Source of the DNA: Candidatus Butyricicoccus avistercoris
Lineage (GTDB): Bacteria; Bacillota; Clostridia; Oscillospirales; Butyricicoccaceae
NCBI GenBank assembly: GCA_019113005.1
Contig: DXIE01000003.1
Coordinates: 1 to 61,785 of the forward strand
Length of the DNA stretch: 61,785 nucleotides
Direction of reading: 5' to 3'
Shown: positions 1-8,338 of the stretch, piece after piece
Position numbering within the stretch: the first letter of the stretch is position 1
Layout of the letters: the number at the start of each line of letters is the position of its first letter
Made by a program: the position numbers and the translations under genes
The notes under the pieces: model-generated
Database searches by the model: none
What the model was told of the DNA's origin: nothing
What the model saw: only the letters and a program-made list of their open reading frames with translations

Positions 1-156
1 TTTTGCAAGCTCTTTAAGATTTTCAACTGTTGGATTAGCCGTTCCAGATTCCCATTTTGAAATAGACTGTCTTGATAGATTAAGCTCTTGCCCTAGTCTT
101 TCCTGTGACCAACCTTTTTGCTGATGTAAATTTTGTATTTTTTCACCTGTTGTCAT
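1..156 (-). CDS. XRE-family helix-turn-helix regulator, N-terminal part
   Basis: The first 52 codons of a gene running off the left edge on the minus strand. The peptide begins MTTGEKIQNLHQQKGWSQ and contains a typical Cro/CI helix-turn-helix: the WSQERLGQELNLSRQSISKWESG stretch is the LSRQSISKWE recognition-helix signature of XRE proteins. The start is the ATG at 154-156. The C-terminal domain is outside the window, so ligand and targets cannot be inferred. It is probably a small stand-alone regulator expressed from its own promoter just upstream. Confidence 0.85.
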   Translation of the reverse strand, partial: MTTGEKIQNLHQQKGWSQERLGQELNLSRQSISKWESGTANPTVENLKELAK

Positions 157-196
157 AATTAACACCACGCTTTCAAATATTCTTCTTTGTGCCTTT

Positions 197-225
197 ATAA
201 TATCAACAAAAGCTATCTTTTGCAA
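197..225 (-). promoter_or_regulatory. Promoter of the XRE regulator gene
   Basis: Minus-strand -35 TTGCAA (220-225) and -10 TATTAT (197-202), separated by 17 bases and lying about 40 bases upstream of the regulator start. It looks like a housekeeping sigma-A promoter. Confidence 0.55.
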
Positions 226-265
226 TCAATTTGCCTTGTCAATCTGTCAACTAGCGGTTGCATAC

Positions 266-298
266 ATAAAAAACAGACGTACATATGCACGTCTGTTT
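266..298 (-). terminator. Rho-independent terminator after the CBS gene
   Basis: A perfect 10-bp inverted repeat, AAACAGACGT (271-280) and ACGTCTGTTT (289-298), with an 8-base loop. On the minus strand it is followed by a run of T residues. It lies just beyond the stop codon of the CBS-domain gene. Confidence 0.85.
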
Positions 299-304
299 AT
301 AAAT

Positions 305-772
305 TTAGACCCAAAGCTCATTTAACTCATTTTGAGCTTCCATAGCTTTTTCATGCTTTTGCATCTTCTCGGTTTTCTTTTTAATCTCGGAAATGCAATA
401 ATCCATAATACGCTGACGGGTTACAATTCCAACAAAACAATCTCTGTCATCAATCACAGGAACAAAGTTTTGATGAAGTGCTGTGTCTAATAAATCATTT
501 ATTTGAGCATCTGCCCTAACAGGTTTATTTTGCACTCTACGCTCCATCTGCTCCATATACATAATATCACGCTGTTGCCATATATTAGGGTCTGATAAAG
601 CTCTTAAAAAATCGCCCTCTGTAACAGTTCCTATGTATTTGCCTTCCCTTGAGATTAGCGGAATAGCTGTATAACCAGCTTCCTGCATACTTTCCAAACC
701 TTCAGCTATTGTCTGGTCGTGATATAAATAAGATACTTCATGTTTTGGTGTTAAAAAAAACATTATATTCAT
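305..772 (-). CDS. CBS-domain pair protein
   Basis: A 155-residue protein made almost entirely of two CBS motifs (about residues 15-65 and 80-135), with typical GYTAIPLISREGKYIGTVTEGD and FVPVIDDRDCFVGIVTRQ segments. Tandem CBS pairs bind adenine nucleotides such as AMP, ATP, SAM or c-di-AMP and usually act as sensors. No catalytic or DNA-binding domain is attached, so this is a free-standing Bateman module that presumably acts on a partner protein. The C-terminus is a charged, probably helical tail. The start at 772 has a weak purine-rich ribosome site, and Met4 is an alternative. It is monocistronic, with its own promoter and terminator. Confidence 0.85.
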   Translation of the reverse strand: MNIMFFLTPKHEVSYLYHDQTIAEGLESMQEAGYTAIPLISREGKYIGTVTEGDFLRALSDPNIWQQRDIMYMEQMERRVQNKPVRADAQINDLLDTALHQNFVPVIDDRDCFVGIVTRQRIMDYCISEIKKKTEKMQKHEKAMEAQNELNELWV

Positions 773-832
773 AATTTTTTCTACTTCTTTCTAATACATT
801 TATACTAGATAAATTGTTTTATCTCTAAGCAT

Positions 833-861
833 ATTGTACCAAAACACAAGCACACTTACAA
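833..861 (-). promoter_or_regulatory. Promoter of the CBS-domain gene
   Basis: Minus-strand -35 TTGTAA (856-861), a 17-base spacer and -10 TACAAT (833-838), about 60 bases upstream of the CBS start codon. A short hairpin (GATAAA/TTTATC) follows in the leader. Confidence 0.5.
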
Positions 862-909
862 CATATTACGCCCATATTTAACAAATTGTACATGATTTAC
901 ACAAAACAA

Positions 910-2640
910 TCAAAGTTTCTGCAAAATCTTTTCTATAAGTGAAACTCTTTGGAATGGAGTAATCAAATAAAGACCGTCTGTGAAATCATGCATACGATTT
1001 GCAACATCAACAGACAGCTTAACTGCAAGTTCTTCTGCACTGTCTCTGTCAAGCCCTTCATACATATTCACAATATCTTCTGGAATATCTATACCTGCCA
1101 TCTCTTGGCTCATAAATAAAGCATTTCTATGACTAACAATAGGTATTATACCGCCTAAAATCTTAGCATCTAATGTATCATAAGCTTTTTTCAAGTTTTC
1201 AAAAGCTCTCTCAGTATATACAGGCTGAGTTAAAAATGCACATACACCTGCATTTTGTTTTCTTACAGCTTTTCTAAGTTCAGCATCAAAGTTTTTAGCA
1301 TTTACATTTAATGCACCATAAACAGAAAACTGAGAACATAGGCCATCTTCAGAAAGCTGACGGATATAATCAGCAAGTACAACCGAGTTAAATGAGAATA
1401 CCGCTTTAACTTCATCTTTTGCCGCTGATGGCACAGGGTCACCAGTTACAACAAGCACATTTTGTACCCCTTCAACTGATAGACCTAATAAAAGTGCTTT
1501 TGTTGCATTTATATTTCTATCACGACAGGTCATATGTGGTATTGGATCTAAATCCAGCTCTCTGTGCAGTTTAGCAGCTAAAAGTGAGGAGTCTACACGC
1601 ACTCTAGCAACTGGGCAATCAGCAATAGTTACCGCATCAACCCCCATTTGCTTGAGTTTCCTTGCACCGTCCATAAACTTTTCAATATTTGAATCTGCTG
1701 GAGGGTCTAACTCTACTGCAATAATACGTTTTCCTTGTTTAATCTTATCTGCAAGACGATTTTTAACATTTGTAAAATCTGGTTTTTTATCTTTTTCTAC
1801 TGGTGTCATATTCTTAGTTATAAGTTTTCCATCTAGTTTACGGCTAACCTGTTTAATATGTTCTGGAGTTGTACCACAACAACCACCGATAATATTAACA
1901 CCTATTTTTACAAGCTCAGAACATCTTTCAGCGAAATAATTTGGGCTGCTATCAAAAACTGTTCTGCCATCAATAACAGTTGGATAACCCGCATTAGGCA
2001 TAACAGAAAATGTCTTACCCAGATTTTGAATATCAAGTGTTTTAGTAGTTTGTAATAAATGAAGTGGCCCAGATACACAGTTTAAACCTACTGCATTTAA
2101 ATTTTCATCTTCACAAACACGTTTTATAAGATTATGTGCAGCCAGTCCATGACGTGTAAAACCGTCTGGAGTTACAGCAAAAGAGGCAATTATATATGCA
2201 TCACTGCACTTTGATTTAATATATGCAGTAAAATCTGATAAATTAGTATCATCTGCTAATGTTTCAAATAAAAAGTTTGTTGCACCTAGATTTAAAAATT
2301 CATCTAAAACCGCATAAACGTCCTCTTTTTGCTCGTCTATCGGGCATAAATCTGCAAAAATCTTGCAATTTTTGTTTTCAGCCGCTTTGCTTGCATTGTC
2401 CCAAGCCGATTTTATAATATTTTTAATCTGAGCTATATCACATTCAAGAGCTTTAGGAGTAGCCGCAAATGTGTTTGTTTTAATCGCATTTGCACCCGCA
2501 GCTATATACTCATTATATATTTTTATAATACGCTCTGGGTGATTTATATTTGCCCATTCGCATTTTGAAGTGTCATCTGGATAACAAATGCTGTAATATG
2601 TACCCATTGCACCGTCAAAAAGTAAGATATTTTCTTTCAT
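910..2640 (-). CDS. Homocysteine S-methyltransferase / 5,10-methylenetetrahydrofolate reductase fusion
   Basis: A two-domain protein of 576 residues. Residues 1-270 are a Zn-dependent homocysteine methyltransferase barrel: FDGAMGT at the N-terminus and the three Zn-binding cysteines Cys188 (GLNC) and Cys254-Cys255 (GGCCGTTPEH). Residues about 295-576 are a MetF-type FAD-dependent methylenetetrahydrofolate reductase, with AVELDPPAD, CRDRNINATKALLLG and the C-terminal YLITPFQR motif. The fusion resembles Bacillus YitJ. It would supply 5-methyl-THF for MetH and may also methylate homocysteine. It is the last gene of the methionine operon, 22 bases after metH. The length is normal for the fusion family, and all expected motifs are present. 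Confidence 0.93.
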   Translation of the reverse strand: MKENILLFDGAMGTYYSICYPDDTSKCEWANINHPERIIKIYNEYIAAGANAIKTNTFAATPKALECDIAQIKNIIKSAWDNASKAAENKNCKIFADLCPIDEQKEDVYAVLDEFLNLGATNFLFETLADDTNLSDFTAYIKSKCSDAYIIASFAVTPDGFTRHGLAAHNLIKRVCEDENLNAVGLNCVSGPLHLLQTTKTLDIQNLGKTFSVMPNAGYPTVIDGRTVFDSSPNYFAERCSELVKIGVNIIGGCCGTTPEHIKQVSRKLDGKLITKNMTPVEKDKKPDFTNVKNRLADKIKQGKRIIAVELDPPADSNIEKFMDGARKLKQMGVDAVTIADCPVARVRVDSSLLAAKLHRELDLDPIPHMTCRDRNINATKALLLGLSVEGVQNVLVVTGDPVPSAAKDEVKAVFSFNSVVLADYIRQLSEDGLCSQFSVYGALNVNAKNFDAELRKAVRKQNAGVCAFLTQPVYTERAFENLKKAYDTLDAKILGGIIPIVSHRNALFMSQEMAGIDIPEDIVNMYEGLDRDSAEELAVKLSVDVANRMHDFTDGLYLITPFQRVSLIEKILQKL

Positions 2641-2662
2641 TTTAATATCACTCTTTCTATCT

Positions 2663-5038
2663 TTAGCCGAGGATTTTTCTTGCTATATCAACCGATTCCT
2701 TTGCATCTCTTGCATAGAAGTCAGCACCGATTTTATCCGCATATTCAGGGGTTAAAACCGCACCGCCGACCCAAATTTTACACTCATGACCGGACTCTCT
2801 AAGTGCTTTTATTGTTTGCTCCATACTGCCAAGTGTAGTTGTCATAAGAGCAGACAGACCTATTAGTTTTACATCTTGCTCTATAGCTGTATTTACAACC
2901 GTTTCGATTGGCACATCTCGACCGAGGTCAAGCACTTGATAACCATAGTTTTCAAGTATTGTTTTAACTATATTTTTGCCGATGTCGTGAATATCGCCTT
3001 TAACAGTTGCAACTATAATTTTACCCTTAGATACTGACTTTGCACCATTAGCAGCGATTGACTTTTTAATAATCTCAAAAGCCTCCTGTGCAGCACCCGC
3101 TGAATTTATAAGCTGAGGTAAGAAAACTGCACCCTTTTCAAATCTATCACCTACTAAATCAAGTGCAGGAATTAAAAGAGTGTTCACTATATCAAGTTCG
3201 GTCATGCCACTTTCTAAAAGCGACCCTGTAATAGCTTTACAGTCCTCTTTTAAACCTTTTTCAACTGCACGAATTAGCGGTGGTTGGTCATCTGTGCTTT
3301 CAGTAGCACTTTGCTGAGGTGCATTTGATACAACTGTTTGCTGTGGCATTTTCATACAAGCCTCAATGTATTCCTGTGAATTTTTATCTCTGTTATAGAT
3401 AACATTAAACACTCTAATAGCATTCATAACTGCCATACTGTTAGGGTTTATAATAGGCATATCAAGACCATGAGCCATAGCAAGAGTTAAAAAGCCTGTT
3501 GTTACAAGCTCTCTGCATGGCAGACCAAAAGAGATATTGGAAACACCAAGCACACAATGCAAACCGAGTTTATCTCTTACCATTTGCATTGCCTTGAGTG
3601 TTTCAACTGCCTTGTCTTGCTCTGCGGAAACGGTCAGTGTTAAGCAGTCAATAAACACATCTTCCTTAGGAATACCATACTCAATAGCACGGTTCATAAT
3701 ACGCTCGGCTATTTCAAAACGCTGCTCGGCTGTTGGTGGAAGTCCGTTACTGTCCATTGCCAAACCTACAACCGCCGCACCATATTTTTTAGCTATCGGC
3801 AGAATTTTCTCCAGAACTTCTTCTTCACCGTTTACCGAGTTAACAATCGCTTTACCATTTACAACTCTTAAACCTGCCTCAATAACCTCTGGCTTTGTGG
3901 AGTCAATTTGGAGTGGCAAATCGGTCACACCTTGAATAGCTTTTACCACTTTGACCATCATTTCAGCTTCATCTATATCAGGTAAACCTACATTTACATC
4001 TAAAATATGAGCACCTGCGTCCGCTTGCTCAACCGCTTGATGTAAAATATAATCCATATCGCCTTCACGAAGTGCCTGTTGGAAACGCTTTTTACCAGTT
4101 GGGTTAATTCTTTCACCGATAACACGCACACCATCAATTTTAACAACATTTGTTGGTGAACAAACTTCAGATTGACGTGTTATTTGTCTCTCTACTGGGG
4201 TTTTACCCTGTGTGCGTTTTACAATCTCAGCGATATATTCTGGAGTTGTACCACAGCAACCGCCCAAAATGCTTACACCCATAGATAAATATTGCTCCAT
4301 AAGCTCTGCAAACTCTACTGCATCAATATCATATTCGCTTGTTGCAGGGTCAGGAAGTCCTGCATTTGCTTTAACAATAATCGGCAGTGTTGTAGCCTTG
4401 CACATACGCTCTACAATCGGCATAAGCTCCTTTGGACCAAGAGAACAGTTTACACCAATAGCATCAACGCCCAGACCTTCTAATGTCATCGCCATAGCTT
4501 CAACTGCACAGCCTGTAAAAGTTCTGCCGTTTTGCTCAAATGTCATTGTCACATAAATAGAAAGTTTTGTATTTTCCTTTGCCGCAAGTACAGCCGCTTT
4601 CACCTCATATAAATCGGTCATAGTTTCAAATATTACAAGGTCTGCTCCTGCACTTTCGCCCGCAACTAACATCTCTTTAAAGATTTCGTATGCACTTTCA
4701 AAAGCCAGTGTTCCATAAGGCTCTAAAAGCTGACCTATTGGGCCAACATCAAGAGCTACTTTTGCATTTGTACCGCTTGCCGCATCTTTTGCACATTTAA
4801 TAGCGGCTTTTACAACTGTTTCAACACTTTCACCGCTTTTTTGCAGTTTATAACTATTTGCACCGAATGTATTAGCGTAAATTATATCAGAACCTGCATC
4901 AATATAAGCCTTATGTATTGCTTTAATTTTCTCTGGTTCTGTTAAACATAAAACTTCTGGACTATGACCTGCAACTAAACCATTTTTTTGCAGCATAGTT
5001 CCCATTGCACCGTCTAAATAAATAATTTTATCCACCAC
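2663..5038 (-). CDS. metH: Cobalamin-dependent methionine synthase lacking the activation domain
   Basis: Transfers a methyl group from 5-methyl-THF to homocysteine via cobalamin. From the chosen start the protein is 791 residues. A homocysteine barrel (LDGAMGTMLQ; Zn ligands Cys198, Cys261 and Cys262) is followed by a pterin-binding domain (VIGERINPTGKKRFQ onwards, about 310-560), the B12 cap domain (about 600-665) and the B12-binding Rossmann domain with the DxHxxG ligand motif GDIHDIGKNI near residue 680. The C-terminal SAM-binding reactivation domain is missing and is encoded by the gene immediately upstream. I place the start at GTG 5036-5038, which has an AGGCGGGG ribosome site and reads VVDKIIYLDGAMG. 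The reading frame stays open to an ATG at 5128, but that extension lies inside the upstream gene and has no homologous look. Confidence 0.93.
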   Translation of the reverse strand: MVDKIIYLDGAMGTMLQKNGLVAGHSPEVLCLTEPEKIKAIHKAYIDAGSDIIYANTFGANSYKLQKSGESVETVVKAAIKCAKDAASGTNAKVALDVGPIGQLLEPYGTLAFESAYEIFKEMLVAGESAGADLVIFETMTDLYEVKAAVLAAKENTKLSIYVTMTFEQNGRTFTGCAVEAMAMTLEGLGVDAIGVNCSLGPKELMPIVERMCKATTLPIIVKANAGLPDPATSEYDIDAVEFAELMEQYLSMGVSILGGCCGTTPEYIAEIVKRTQGKTPVERQITRQSEVCSPTNVVKIDGVRVIGERINPTGKKRFQQALREGDMDYILHQAVEQADAGAHILDVNVGLPDIDEAEMMVKVVKAIQGVTDLPLQIDSTKPEVIEAGLRVVNGKAIVNSVNGEEEVLEKILPIAKKYGAAVVGLAMDSNGLPPTAEQRFEIAERIMNRAIEYGIPKEDVFIDCLTLTVSAEQDKAVETLKAMQMVRDKLGLHCVLGVSNISFGLPCRELVTTGFLTLAMAHGLDMPIINPNSMAVMNAIRVFNVIYNRDKNSQEYIEACMKMPQQTVVSNAPQQSATESTDDQPPLIRAVEKGLKEDCKAITGSLLESGMTELDIVNTLLIPALDLVGDRFEKGAVFLPQLINSAGAAQEAFEIIKKSIAANGAKSVSKGKIIVATVKGDIHDIGKNIVKTILENYGYQVLDLGRDVPIETVVNTAIEQDVKLIGLSALMTTTLGSMEQTIKALRESGHECKIWVGGAVLTPEYADKIGADFYARDAKESVDIARKILG

Positions 5039-5705
5039 AGGTTTTCCCCGCCTTTCTAAATCTACAATTTTCAAACATAGAACAGTAAGCACAACCTCTA
5101 AAACGTTTGGTTTGCTTTTTATCTGCAATACCTATAATTGCAGTCACTGACTTTCTAGGGGTTAAAATACATGAATCTGTAAGCATTAAACCGATTTGAC
5201 GTTGAGTATCTAGTAAATTTACCATTTCAGTCTGGAATGATATAGGCATATCACCATAACCTGCACTAAATCTATCTGTTAAATACTCTATATTCAACTT
5301 TTGTTTTATTTCTTCTTCTACTTTATCGCAAACCGCCTCTATCGCAGATGAACTGCAACAATCAAGAATAATCGCATTTGACATGTTGCGAATTTCTGCC
5401 ATTCTTATAACTCTTTCTATGTCTGCACCCAAAGTTGCAGCCATAAAAATGCACTTTTTGCAGTCTTTTAACATAGCGGCTATATCATTGCCAATCAAAG
5501 CCACTTGTGGCTCTTTTAAAACTGGAGTTTCACCTTGCCACTCTATATCAAAAACCTTATATGTCCATCTAGGTTTTACTGACTCAAGAGTTATTTTTAT
5601 ACACTCATCAATTTGTTTTTGCACATCTTCAGGAATTTCACTTCCTCGCCAACCGAGATATTGCAAAACCTCTGCTTTTGAAAACTCTGAAAGCTTAATT
5701 TCCAT
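5028..5705 (-). CDS. Free-standing methionine synthase B12-reactivation protein
   Basis: A 225-residue protein matching the C-terminal activation domain of MetH (Met_synt_B12 family), which binds SAM and reductively remethylates oxidised cob(II)alamin. The RFSAGYGDMPIS segment corresponds to the conserved SAM-binding RxSPGYGD loop, and SCILTPRKSVTAIIGI is the family's C-terminal signature. The tail carries four cysteines (CAYCSMFENC and a near-terminal Cys), which could hold metal or a cluster. The coding region overlaps metH by 11 bases, so the two are probably translationally coupled and form a split MetH. The ribosome site is GGGGTG upstream of the ATG. Confidence 0.9.
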   Translation of the reverse strand: MEIKLSEFSKAEVLQYLGWRGSEIPEDVQKQIDECIKITLESVKPRWTYKVFDIEWQGETPVLKEPQVALIGNDIAAMLKDCKKCIFMAATLGADIERVIRMAEIRNMSNAIILDCCSSSAIEAVCDKVEEEIKQKLNIEYLTDRFSAGYGDMPISFQTEMVNLLDTQRQIGLMLTDSCILTPRKSVTAIIGIADKKQTKRFRGCAYCSMFENCRFRKAGKTCGG

Positions 5706-5732
5706 ATATTACACCCCACTTTTCAAAAAAAT

Positions 5733-5751
5733 ATTATACTTTAGCATTATA
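5733..5751 (-). promoter_or_regulatory. Promoter region of the methionine operon
   Basis: The gap between the ABC-operon terminator and the MetH-activation gene holds two TATAAT-type -10 boxes on the minus strand (5746-5751, preceded by TG as an extended -10, and 5733-5738). No good -35 is evident. The leader is only about 40 bases long, too short for a SAM, cobalamin or T-box riboswitch. Confidence 0.45.
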
Positions 5752-5763
5752 TCACAGTGATAA

Positions 5764-5807
5764 ATAAAAAAACAATAGGAATCAAGGTTTAAACCTCAAC
5801 TCCTATT
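5764..5807 (-). terminator. Terminator of the ABC transporter operon
   Basis: An imperfect inverted repeat spanning 5774-5807 (arms AATAGGA and TCCTATT, inner AGGTT/AACCT pairing), followed on the minus strand by seven T residues. It overlaps the stop codon of the ATPase gene and separates the transporter from the methionine operon. Confidence 0.8.
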
Positions 5808-6361
5808 ATCTTGCCGCCGAAAAATTCAGCTTCTTCTATTTCATGGGTTATCATTATAACTGTTTTATTTTGAAAATAATGCTCCATTTCATGTAAAACA
5901 AGCTGTTTTGTATCTTTATCCAAGCCTTTAAGCGGTTCATCTAAAAATAATACATCAAATTCAGACATTAATGCCCTTAATATGCTAACTCGTCTTTTCA
6001 TACCTCCAGAAAGAGTGCTGACAAGTTTGTTTTCGGTTATTCCCATTTTACAAAGTGCATTTTGTACGGTTTTCTTATCATTTTTAGTATTTACAAGCCT
6101 TATATTTGATATTGCATCAAGTTCTTCACAAAGTCTATCCTCTTGAAAAACTGCCCTTATCTTTTTGTTTTCCAACCCTGTTATAGTTCCGCTGTCTTGC
6201 TTTTCAAGATTCATAAGTATACGAAAAAGCGTTGTCTTTCCCGCTCCAGATTTGCCCATTATACAGGTTATTTTACCATACTCAAAACAAGCTGAAAAAT
6301 TATTTAAAACCTGTTTTTCACCATATGCCTTGCATATATTTTCTATTTTTATATCTTGCAT
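5789..6361 (-). CDS. ABC transporter ATP-binding protein (SsuB/TauB-like)
   Basis: A 190-residue ATPase with Walker A GKSGAGKTT, ABC signature LSGGMKRR, Walker B VLFLDEP and the switch histidine in MITHEIEEA. It is shorter than the usual 240-260 residues of nitrate/sulfonate-type ATPases because the C-terminal region is trimmed, but all catalytic motifs are present. It is the third gene of a substrate-binding protein, permease, ATPase operon and would power import through the adjacent permease. The substrate is unknown; see the binding protein. Confidence 0.9.
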   Translation of the reverse strand: MQDIKIENICKAYGEKQVLNNFSACFEYGKITCIMGKSGAGKTTLFRILMNLEKQDSGTITGLENKKIRAVFQEDRLCEELDAISNIRLVNTKNDKKTVQNALCKMGITENKLVSTLSGGMKRRVSILRALMSEFDVLFLDEPLKGLDKDTKQLVLHEMEHYFQNKTVIMITHEIEEAEFFGGKIIGVEV

Positions 6362-6366
6362 TTTTA

Positions 6367-7113
6367 TCAGTCCATTCTCAGCACTAAAATTTTAATTTTA
6401 GATAGCAACCACAAAAATAATCGCTCAAAAAACAGGCTAACACACACTATAACAAGTGTCCATGCAAATAAATCGGGCGTATCAAGATAAACTTTAGCTT
6501 GCTGTAAACATTCACCTATTGAGCCGTCAGGCATACCGATAACTTCAGCTGCAACTCCCGACTTCCAACTTAAACCAAGACATACCGCACATGCCGATTC
6601 AAAATACTTAAAAATATGCGGTATATATATGTAACGCACTTGTTTTATAGGTTGGATTTCAAAAACCTTTGCCATTTCATGCATTTTACTGTCAATGGTG
6701 CGAATGCCAGTTAGTATATTGCTATACATAACTGGCATAACCATTAAAAATGAAATTAAAATAGCTAGATTTTTGGAGGAAAACCAAATCAGAGCTAAAA
6801 TAATAAACGATGCAACGGGAATAGAACGAATAGTGAGCATAAAAGGTGCTAACAGTTCATCTATTCTTTTAAATTTGCTTGCCAAGACAGCAAGCAGACA
6901 ACTTATTATAACAGCAATTATAAAACCGCCTATAATTCTGCTTGCTGAAAAAGCTATGGCAAGCCAAAAATCTTTTGTGATAATCAGCTCAGATAGCCTT
7001 GTAATCACTCTTACAGGTGATACAAGAAGTATTTGCTGATTTAGTTTCATACTTACTACTTGCCATACAACAAGCCAAAATAAAACCGCCCATAATTTAA
7101 TGTTTTTTCGCAT
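6367..7113 (-). CDS. ABC transporter permease (SsuC/TauC-like)
   Basis: A 248-residue integral membrane protein with about six hydrophobic segments. It belongs to the BPD_transp_1 family. The cytoplasmic coupling loop lies around residues 140-190 (EMAKVFEIQPIKQVRYIYIPHI), and a conserved LGLSWKSGVAAEVIG follows it, as in sulfonate/taurine/nitrate and thiamine-precursor permeases. Its start overlaps the stop of the binding-protein gene by one base, indicating translational coupling. The ATPase begins five bases after its stop. Confidence 0.88.
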   Translation of the reverse strand: MRKNIKLWAVLFWLVVWQVVSMKLNQQILLVSPVRVITRLSELIITKDFWLAIAFSASRIIGGFIIAVIISCLLAVLASKFKRIDELLAPFMLTIRSIPVASFIILALIWFSSKNLAILISFLMVMPVMYSNILTGIRTIDSKMHEMAKVFEIQPIKQVRYIYIPHIFKYFESACAVCLGLSWKSGVAAEVIGMPDGSIGECLQQAKVYLDTPDLFAWTLVIVCVSLFFERLFLWLLSKIKILVLRMD

Positions 7114-8150
7114 TATCTAGAATAATAAAAATCATCTGCTGGCATTTTGCCGCCAATGGTCTTAGGATTTTGCTCATTTAGTACAGATAAATAACCAGAT
7201 AGCTTTTCCTTCATTTCATCGCCTTCAATAAAAGTTATATTACATTCTGGAATTGCCTTTACTGCCACTGCTTCTGGTACAATATCAAATTTACCAACCA
7301 GTTTAGCTGCTTCCTCTACATTCTCATTTGTAAACTGAACAGACTCTTTATAGTGGTCTAAAAATGCTGATATAGCCTGAGGGTTTTCATCAATCACGCT
7401 CTTTTTGGCTACCACAACACCAGTAATTAGTGATGATGGATTTTCTTTATCAGCCTCAAGTTTATCCCACTCCTCATTTAAGTCAAGAGCTACTCTTATT
7501 TTATCACTCTTAGTCTGTGCGGTGGTTACAAATGGCTGAGGTAAAAGTGCAATGGCATTTTCATTTGCCATAAGTGCAGAAAGACATTCGCTGTGTTCGC
7601 TTTTCCACTCGATAGTCACATCTGTAACTGGGTCGATACCGTTTTCACTCAGAATATAATTTAAAGTATACTCTGGGGTTAAGCCCTTACCGCTTGCATA
7701 GATTGTTTTGCCTTTCATGTCCTCTACACTGGAGATATTTTGACCATTTTCTACAATATATAACACGCCTAAAGTATTAATTGCGATTACATCAATTTTG
7801 CCCTGTGTATTATTGTATAAAACTGATGCGAGATTTGCTGGCACTGCCGCAATATCAAAACCATTTTCGCTGTTTATCTTAGCGGATATTTCATCAGCTG
7901 CCGCTGCGATTGTGAAATTATAATTGTTATCTGTCAGCTTGCCTTGCTCTGCATCGTCCATAAACTTAACAAGTCCCATAGCTGTTGGACCTTTAAGAGC
8001 TGCAATATCTAAATCTATTGCTTGTACTTGCTCTTGAGCTTGTTGTTCTGACTTAACCGCACCCTTATTATTATCCTCATTTGTGCCACAACCCGCAATT
8101 AAACCTGCTGTAATTGCAAAAGCACAAAAAATTGCTGTAAGCTTTTTCAT
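7113..8150 (-). CDS. ABC transporter substrate-binding lipoprotein (NMT1/SsuA-like)
   Basis: A 345-residue secreted lipoprotein. The signal peptide ends in a lipobox (GLIAGC), so Cys21 would be lipidated and the protein anchored outside the membrane. The mature part resembles the periplasmic-binding type II fold of NMT1/THI5, taurine and nitrate binders (LKGPTAMGLVKFMDD, SVEDMKGKTIYASGKGLTPEY, ALMANENAIALLPQPF). These families bind sulfonates, nitrate or pyrimidine precursors, and the sequence does not settle which. Its position next to methionine genes makes a sulfur compound attractive, but the terminator between the operons weakens that argument. Confidence 0.85.
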   Translation of the reverse strand: MKKLTAIFCAFAITAGLIAGCGTNEDNNKGAVKSEQQAQEQVQAIDLDIAALKGPTAMGLVKFMDDAEQGKLTDNNYNFTIAAAADEISAKINSENGFDIAAVPANLASVLYNNTQGKIDVIAINTLGVLYIVENGQNISSVEDMKGKTIYASGKGLTPEYTLNYILSENGIDPVTDVTIEWKSEHSECLSALMANENAIALLPQPFVTTAQTKSDKIRVALDLNEEWDKLEADKENPSSLITGVVVAKKSVIDENPQAISAFLDHYKESVQFTNENVEEAAKLVGKFDIVPEAVAVKAIPECNITFIEGDEMKEKLSGYLSVLNEQNPKTIGGKMPADDFYYSR

Positions 8151-8198
8151 TTTTCATCTTCCTTTCTTATTGCAGTTAGATAATACTAACATATTTAT

Positions 8199-8226
8199 TT
8201 TATATTGTAACTAAACATTTAGTCAA
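8199..8226 (-). promoter_or_regulatory. ABC operon promoter with palindromic operator candidate
   Basis: Minus-strand -35 TTGACT (8221-8226) and -10 TATAAA (8199-8204), 16 bases apart. A perfect 14-base palindrome, ACTAAACATTTAGT (8210-8223), fills most of the spacer and enters the -35 box. That is the usual position for a repressor site. Confidence 0.45.
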
Positions 8227-8277
8227 TACTTAGCTCATACATTCAGCAAAAGAACTATAAACCATATATTTTAATAA

Positions 8278-8306
8278 TTGAAAATTTGTCAAACCACAGT
8301 TATAAT
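8278..8306 (+). promoter_or_regulatory. Promoter of the PepD-like gene
   Basis: -35 TTGAAA (8278-8283), a 17-base spacer and a perfect -10 TATAAT (8301-8306), 32 bases upstream of the start codon. Confidence 0.6.
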
Positions 8307-8338
8307 ATGCATGAATAAAATATGAAAGTAGGCTTAAA

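Noticed and set aside
5039-5128. Extension of the MetH reading frame upstream to an ATG at 5128
   Set aside because: The extra 30 codons lie inside the activation-protein gene, have no ribosome site and do not resemble MetH. GTG 5038 has a good ribosome site and begins the conserved region.
5706-5763. SAM or cobalamin riboswitch before the methionine operon
   Set aside because: Only about 60 bases separate the upstream terminator from the start codon, too short for either class, and no conserved core was seen.
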